Shown: positions 60,595-64,000 of the stretch, piece by piece | Position numbering within the stretch: position 1 is the first letter of the stretch | Layout: every line of letters starts with the position of its first letter | NCBI RefSeq assembly: GCF_002217755.1 | Contig: NZ_BCFL01000021.1 | Span: forward strand, 472,977 to 536,976 | DNA: 64,000 nucleotides | Source: Streptomyces hyaluromycini | GTDB lineage: Bacteria; Actinomycetota; Actinomycetes; Streptomycetales; Streptomycetaceae | Reading direction: 5' to 3' | Position numbers and translations under genes: made by a program | Notes under the pieces: model-generated | Database searches by the model: none | Seen by the model: the letters and a program-made list of their open reading frames with translations, nothing else | Told to the model about the DNA's origin: nothing

Positions 60595-62265
60595 CTACTC
60601 GCCGGACAGCACCGCCTGAGCCGCCACACGGGCCTCGTCCGCACTGTCCGCGGCACGCGCGGCCAACGCGGCCCGCTCGCACTGGGCCAGCGTGTACTTG
60701 GCCAGCATCGCCCGGACATAAGGAATCGACGCCGCGCCCATGGAGAGAGAGGTGACACCAAGACCCGTCAGCACACAGGCCAGCAGCGGATCCGACGCGG
60801 CCTCACCGCACACACCACAGCTCTTGCCCTCGGCGTTCGCCGCCTCCGCCGACAGCGCAACCAGGTCGAGCAGCGCGGGCTGCCACGGATCCTGCAGCCG
60901 GGACACCGCACCCACCTGACGGTCCGCGGCAAACGTGTACTGCGCCAGGTCGTTCGTCCCCAGCGACAGGAACTCGACCTCCTGGAGGACCGAGCGCGCC
61001 CGCAGCGCCGCCGACGGAATCTCCACCATCGCGCCGAACTTGGCCCGCAGCCCCGCCTCCCGGCAGGCGTCCGCGAACGCCTTCGCATCGGCACGGTCCG
61101 CCACCATCGGCGCCATCACCTCAAGGTGGACGGGCAGCCCCTCGGCCGCCTTCGCCAACGCCGTCAGCTGGGTGCGCAGCACCTCGGGGTGGTCGAGCAG
61201 CGTCCGCAGACCACGCACGCCCAGCGCCGGGTTCGGCTCGTCCGACGGAGTCAGGAAGTCCAGCGGCTTGTCCGCGCCCGCGTCCAGCACCCGCACGACG
61301 ACCCGGCCCTCCGGGAACGCCTCCAGCACCTGACGGTAGGCCTCGACCTGCTTCTCCTCGGAAGGAGCACTCTTGCTGTCGTCCAGGAACAGGAACTCGG
61401 TTCGGAACAGACCGACGCCCTCGGCACCGGCCTCCAGGGCGGCCGGCACATCCGCCGGTCCGCCCACGTTGGCCAGCAGCGGCATCTTGTGCCCGTCCGC
61501 GGTCGCACCCGGGCCGGTCGAGGCGGACAGCGCCGCCTTCCGCTCGGCGGCCGCCGCCTCCAGCGCCGCCTTCTTCTCCGCACTCGGGTTCACGAAGATG
61601 TCTCCGGTGCTGCCGTCGACGGCGATCACCGTGCCCTCGGCGAGCTCCCCGGCACCCGGCAGCGCAACCACGGCCGGCACACCGAGCGCCCGCGCCAGGA
61701 TCGCGCTGTGGCTCGTCGGCCCGCCCTCCTCGGTCACGAAACCGAGCACCAGGGTCGGGTCGAGAAGCGCTGTGTCGGCCGGCGCCAGATCCCGGGCCAC
61801 CAGCACGTACGGCTCGTCGCTGTCCGGGACACCCGGCATCGGAACGCCCAGCAGCCGGGCGACGATACGATTCCGCACATCGTCCAGGTCGGCCACCCGG
61901 CCGGCGAGGTACTCGCCGGCTGCGGCCAGCAACTCGCGGTACGCGGCGAACGCGTCGTACACGGCACGCTCGGCGGTACTGCCGACGGCGATCCTGCGGT
62001 CCACGTCGGACATCAGCTCGGGGTCCTGCGCCATCATGGCCTGCGCCTCAAGGACCGCCTGGGCCTCGCCGCCTGCCAGATTGCCGCGCGCCATCAGGTC
62101 GGCGGCCACAGCGTCCACGGCCTGTCGGGCCCGCCCCTGCTCCCGCTCCGCCTCTTCTGCGGGGATCTGCTTGGCAGGCGGCTCGAGCACCGCCGTCCCC
62201 ATGTGCCGAACCTCGCCGATCGCCACACCGTGGCTCACGCCGACGCCTCGCAGCGTTGTCTCCAT
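60595..62265 (-). CDS. ptsI: Phosphoenolpyruvate-protein phosphotransferase (PTS enzyme I)
   Basis: A 556-residue general PTS component that takes phosphate from PEP to its active His and passes it to HPr. Active His186 is in EGGPTSHSAILARALGVPAV. PEP site motifs: GVGLFRTEFLFLDD, VVRVLDAGADKPLDFL, PNPALGVRGLRTLLDHPEVL and the terminal SCGVCGEAASDP. The start METTLRGVGVSHG at 62265 gives the length of the characterised S. coelicolor protein (556, from memory); the frame opens 24 codons earlier with a low-complexity TTTTTAAA leader that lacks a ribosome site. Downstream of crr in a DasR-type regulated unit. Confidence 0.95.
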   Translation of the reverse strand: METTLRGVGVSHGVAIGEVRHMGTAVLEPPAKQIPAEEAEREQGRARQAVDAVAADLMARGNLAGGEAQAVLEAQAMMAQDPELMSDVDRRIAVGSTAERAVYDAFAAYRELLAAAGEYLAGRVADLDDVRNRIVARLLGVPMPGVPDSDEPYVLVARDLAPADTALLDPTLVLGFVTEEGGPTSHSAILARALGVPAVVALPGAGELAEGTVIAVDGSTGDIFVNPSAEKKAALEAAAAERKAALSASTGPGATADGHKMPLLANVGGPADVPAALEAGAEGVGLFRTEFLFLDDSKSAPSEEKQVEAYRQVLEAFPEGRVVVRVLDAGADKPLDFLTPSDEPNPALGVRGLRTLLDHPEVLRTQLTALAKAAEGLPVHLEVMAPMVADRADAKAFADACREAGLRAKFGAMVEIPSAALRARSVLQEVEFLSLGTNDLAQYTFAADRQVGAVSRLQDPWQPALLDLVALSAEAANAEGKSCGVCGEAASDPLLACVLTGLGVTSLSMGAASIPYVRAMLAKYTLAQCERAALAARAADSADEARVAAQAVLSGE

Positions 62266-62375
62266 CTCACCCGTCTCCGATAGTGCGGCGGGTCCCGCCG
62301 CCGCGGTGGTTGTCGTGGTCGCCGCCTGCTCCGTCATACGACGGCAGGGCGGCGGGGTCGTCGGTCCGGGACGAA

Positions 62376-62825
62376 TCAGTTCCAGGCGAAGAGGGTGTCG
62401 CCGGCTTTCACGTCACCGTCGTCGCGGACGCCGGAGAGAGAGTCGGCCGTGGCCTCCAGGGCCACAACGGGGCAGACCGGAGACTTGCCGGCGGCCTCGA
62501 CCGCGGCCGGGTTCCAGCGGACCACGGCCTGGCCGCGGGTCACGGTGTCGCCCTTGTTGACGAGGAGTTCGAAGCCCTGTCCGTTGAGCTGCACGGTGTC
62601 GATACCGAGGTGGGTGAGTACGCCGTGGCCGCTGTCGTCGACGACGACGAACGCGTGCGGGTGCAGAGAGACGACGACTCCGTCCACGGGCGCCACGACC
62701 TCGGAAGGCTCACGCGCGGGGTCGATGGCGGTACCCGGGCCGACCATGGCCCCGGCGAAGACCGGATCCGGCACTGCGGCCAGTCCGACGGCGCGTCCTG
62801 CGAGAGGGGACGTCACGGTGGTCAT
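62376..62825 (-). CDS. crr: PTS glucose-type IIA component (IIA-Crr)
   Basis: A 149-residue soluble IIA protein. Phosphorylatable His72 is in GHGVLTHLGIDTVQLNG; the second active-site His is in VVSLHPHAFVVV. In Streptomyces this IIA serves the N-acetylglucosamine PTS (with NagE2), not glucose. GGGAGG precedes the ATG at 62825. Upstream lies a perfect DasR-type palindrome. It is the first gene before ptsI, 110 bp apart. Confidence 0.95.
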   Translation of the reverse strand: MTTVTSPLAGRAVGLAAVPDPVFAGAMVGPGTAIDPAREPSEVVAPVDGVVVSLHPHAFVVVDDSGHGVLTHLGIDTVQLNGQGFELLVNKGDTVTRGQAVVRWNPAAVEAAGKSPVCPVVALEATADSLSGVRDDGDVKAGDTLFAWN

Positions 62826-62938
62826 GGGAAGCCTCCCAGAAGTGGAGCTGCTTACGGGCCGTCACTGCTTGTCCCGGACGGCACTGAGCAGCAGCGTATG
62901 TCATGTGAAGTGGCGGTTCCGCATGGAAGCTACCAGCT

Positions 62939-62954
62939 AGTGGTCTAGACCACC
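62939..62954. promoter_or_regulatory. DasR-responsive element (dre) upstream of crr-ptsI
   Basis: AGTGGTCTAGACCACC contains the perfect 14-bp palindrome GTGGTCTAGACCAC and matches the dre consensus ACTGGTCTAGACCACT at nearly all positions. DasR control of crr-ptsI is established in S. coelicolor. It lies 113 bp before the crr start codon, and just 12 bp from the first rRNA-type promoter on the other strand. Confidence 0.9.
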
Positions 62955-62966
62955 AGCCTATTCGAT

Positions 62967-62996
62967 TTGCACGGCCTTCGGGGCTCCGTGTACAGT
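62967..62996 (+). promoter_or_regulatory. Promoter, probably of the rRNA operon
   Basis: TTGCAC (62967-62972), 18-bp spacer, TACAGT (62991-62996): a strong vegetative-type promoter pointing towards the rRNA leader. Confidence 0.7.
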
Positions 62997-63104
62997 CGTA
63001 CTCCTGCTTGAGACCAGGCAGCGCGATAAAGCGCGGCCACTCGGCAGCACCCAAACTTGTCAGATCCTAATCTCGGGATCATCTTCCGCATGTCTACGGG
63101 AGGG

Positions 63105-63136
63105 TGGTCAGAGGGCCGGAAAAACACTGATAGAGT
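63105..63136 (+). promoter_or_regulatory. Second rRNA-type promoter
   Basis: TAGAGT (63131-63136) is a good -10. The -35 is less clear: TGGTCA at 63105 gives a 20-bp spacer and TCAGAG at 63108 gives 17. The surrounding sequence (AAAAACACTGATAGAGTTTG) resembles Streptomyces rrn promoters, which come in tandem sets. Confidence 0.55.
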
Positions 63137-63308
63137 TTGGAACACCGAAGGGAAGCCCGGAGGAAAGCCCGAGAGGGTGAGTACAAAGGAAGCGACCGTT
63201 CCTTGAGAACTCAACAGCGTGCCAAAAGTCAACGCCAGATATGTTGATACCCCGTCCGTCGGAACATTCCGATGGTCGAGGTTCCTTTGAAGAAAACACA
63301 GCGAGGAT
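63137..63308 (+). other. 5' leader of a 16S rRNA operon, broken before 16S
   Basis: This is the transcribed leader that precedes 16S rRNA in Streptomyces. Landmarks are CCTTGAGAACTCAACAGCGT at 63201-63220, CAAAAGTCAACGCC, GATATGTTGATACCCCGTCC and TTTGAAGAAAACACAGCGAG. In genuine operons CAGCGAGGACGCTG follows and 16S begins roughly 100 bp later. Here the match ends at AGGA (63307) and no rRNA follows within the window. Confidence 0.85.
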
Positions 63309-64000
63309 GGTGGTTACGGTCGTCGTGATGACAGCCGTGGTTCTCGTCCGGGGTTCCAGCGTGACGATCGTGGTGGTGACCGGGGCGGCTACGGGCGCCG
63401 CGACGACCGCGACCGCGGCCCCCGTCGCGATGACCGTGGGGATCGTCCGGCTTTCCGTCGTGACGATCGCCGTGATGACCGTCGTGATGACCGTGGTGAC
63501 CGTCCTGTTTTCCGGCGTGACGACCGCGATGACCGTGGTGGCTTCCGTCGGGACGACCGGCGTGATGACAACCGCGGTGGCGGCGGCGGTGGCGGTGGTT
63601 ACGGTCGTCGTGATGACAGCCGTGGTTCTCGTCCGGGGTTCCAGCGTGACGATCGTGGTGGTGACCGGGGCGGCTACGGGCGCCGCGACGACCGCGACCG
63701 CGGCCCCCGTCGCGATGACCGTGGGGATCGTCCGGCTTTCCGTCGTGACGATCGCCGTGATGACCGTCGTGATGACCGTGGTGACCGTCCTGTTTTCCGG
63801 CGTGACGACCGCGATGACCGTGGTGGCTTCCGTCGGGACGACCGGCGTGATGACAACCGCGGTGGCGGCGGCGGTGGCGGTGGTTACGGTCGTCGTGATG
63901 ACAGCCGTGGTTCTCGTCCGGGGTTCCAGCGTGACGATCGTGGTGGTGACCGGGGCGGCTACGGGCGCCGCGACGACCGCGACCGCGGCCCCCGTCGCGA
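63309..64000 (+). repeat. Perfect 285-bp tandem repeat encoding an Arg/Asp/Gly-rich tract
   Basis: Units start at 63309, 63594 and 63879; the first two are complete and identical and the third runs off the window. In the plus frame from 63309 each unit (95 codons) reads GGYGRRDDSRGSRPGFQRDD and onward with many RRDD, FRRDD and GDRP steps, ending in a polyglycine run. Such RGG/RDD-rich tails are typical of the C terminus of actinobacterial DEAD-box RNA helicases. No start or domain of such a protein is present here. Perfect identity and the odd junction with the rRNA leader suggest an assembly loop. Confidence 0.85.

Noticed and set aside
62945..63308. tRNA genes or 16S rRNA next to the leader
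   Set aside because: No cloverleaf or 16S start (AGAGTTTGATC) is present before the repeat begins.
63389..63856. Two identical 60-residue Arg/Ser-rich minus-strand frames
   Set aside because: They are the reverse reading of the 285-bp repeat and appear twice only because the repeat does.
63309..64000. CRISPR array
   Set aside because: The 285-bp units are contiguous, identical and coding in frame; there are no spacers and no cas genes.

Overview
The window is high-GC DNA from a Streptomyces chromosome, or a very close relative. Coding regions have strong third-position GC bias, GTG and TTG starts are common, several genes look leaderless, and actinobacterial marker genes are present: rbpA, a cvn conservon, a Ppm1-type mannosyltransferase and DasR-type operators. 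Most of it is ordinary core chromosome. From memory, the order crr-ptsI ... rbpA-fxsA-ppm ... chitinase resembles the Streptomyces coelicolor core region.

Layout. 1-5.9 kb: permease end, Tat-exported C39-like peptidase, small membrane protein, TetR regulator, GH18 chitinase with a chitin-type promoter, acyl-CoA dehydrogenase. 6.0-8.3 kb: a solo TnpB element (IS200/IS605 type, no TnpA) sits in a decayed phosphotransferase gene and reads in frame into its remnant. 8.3-13.8 kb: Lrp regulator, amidohydrolase, Ppm1-like transferase, FxsA, and RbpA with a sigma-R-type promoter. 14-18.5 kb: MFS transporter, GDPD phosphodiesterase, and the divergent pair YczE/MocR. 18.6-22.9 kb: FtsK-like ATPase with a spread-protein-like peptide, ankyrin protein, HEAT-repeat protein. 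23-26.3 kb: three-gene operon of two GT4 glycosyltransferases and an SGNH hydrolase. 26.3-31.8 kb: a 5-oxoproline operon (MFS, DUF1445 protein, PxpA, PxpB, PxpC) divergent from a GntR/FCD regulator over a palindromic operator.

31.9-39.1 kb: three co-directional genes encode a candidate kleisin-like protein, a small MukE-like protein and a 1533-residue SMC-type ATPase. No nuclease partner was recognised next to them. This is the best candidate for a poorly described system. 40.0-48.0 kb: a conservon (sensor kinase, roadblock, DUF742, GTPase) with a 1216-residue oxoprolinase/hydantoinase gene between cvnC and cvnD. 48.0-52.3 kb: glycerol kinase and facilitator, then an EAL-CBS-GGDEF protein. 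52.4-60.5 kb: thiolase/DUF35 pair, Nudix hydrolase, GH31 glucosidase, acetoacetyl-CoA synthetase, conserved hypothetical. 60.6-62.8 kb: PTS enzyme I and IIA(Crr) below a perfect DasR-type site.

The last 1 kb has rRNA-type promoters and the upstream leader of a 16S rRNA operon. At about 63,309 the leader switches abruptly to perfect 285-bp tandem copies of an Arg/Asp/Gly-rich coding repeat. This looks like an assembly chimera, not a real junction.

Regulatory links within the window: chitinase and crr-ptsI share DasR-type sites, which fits N-acetylglucosamine control. The disrupted phosphotransferase and the thiolase/DUF35 operon share the inverted repeat CTGACG-N3-CGTCAG. Three intergenic copies of a dispersed Streptomyces hairpin repeat lie near 18.5, 31.8 and 33.5 kb.
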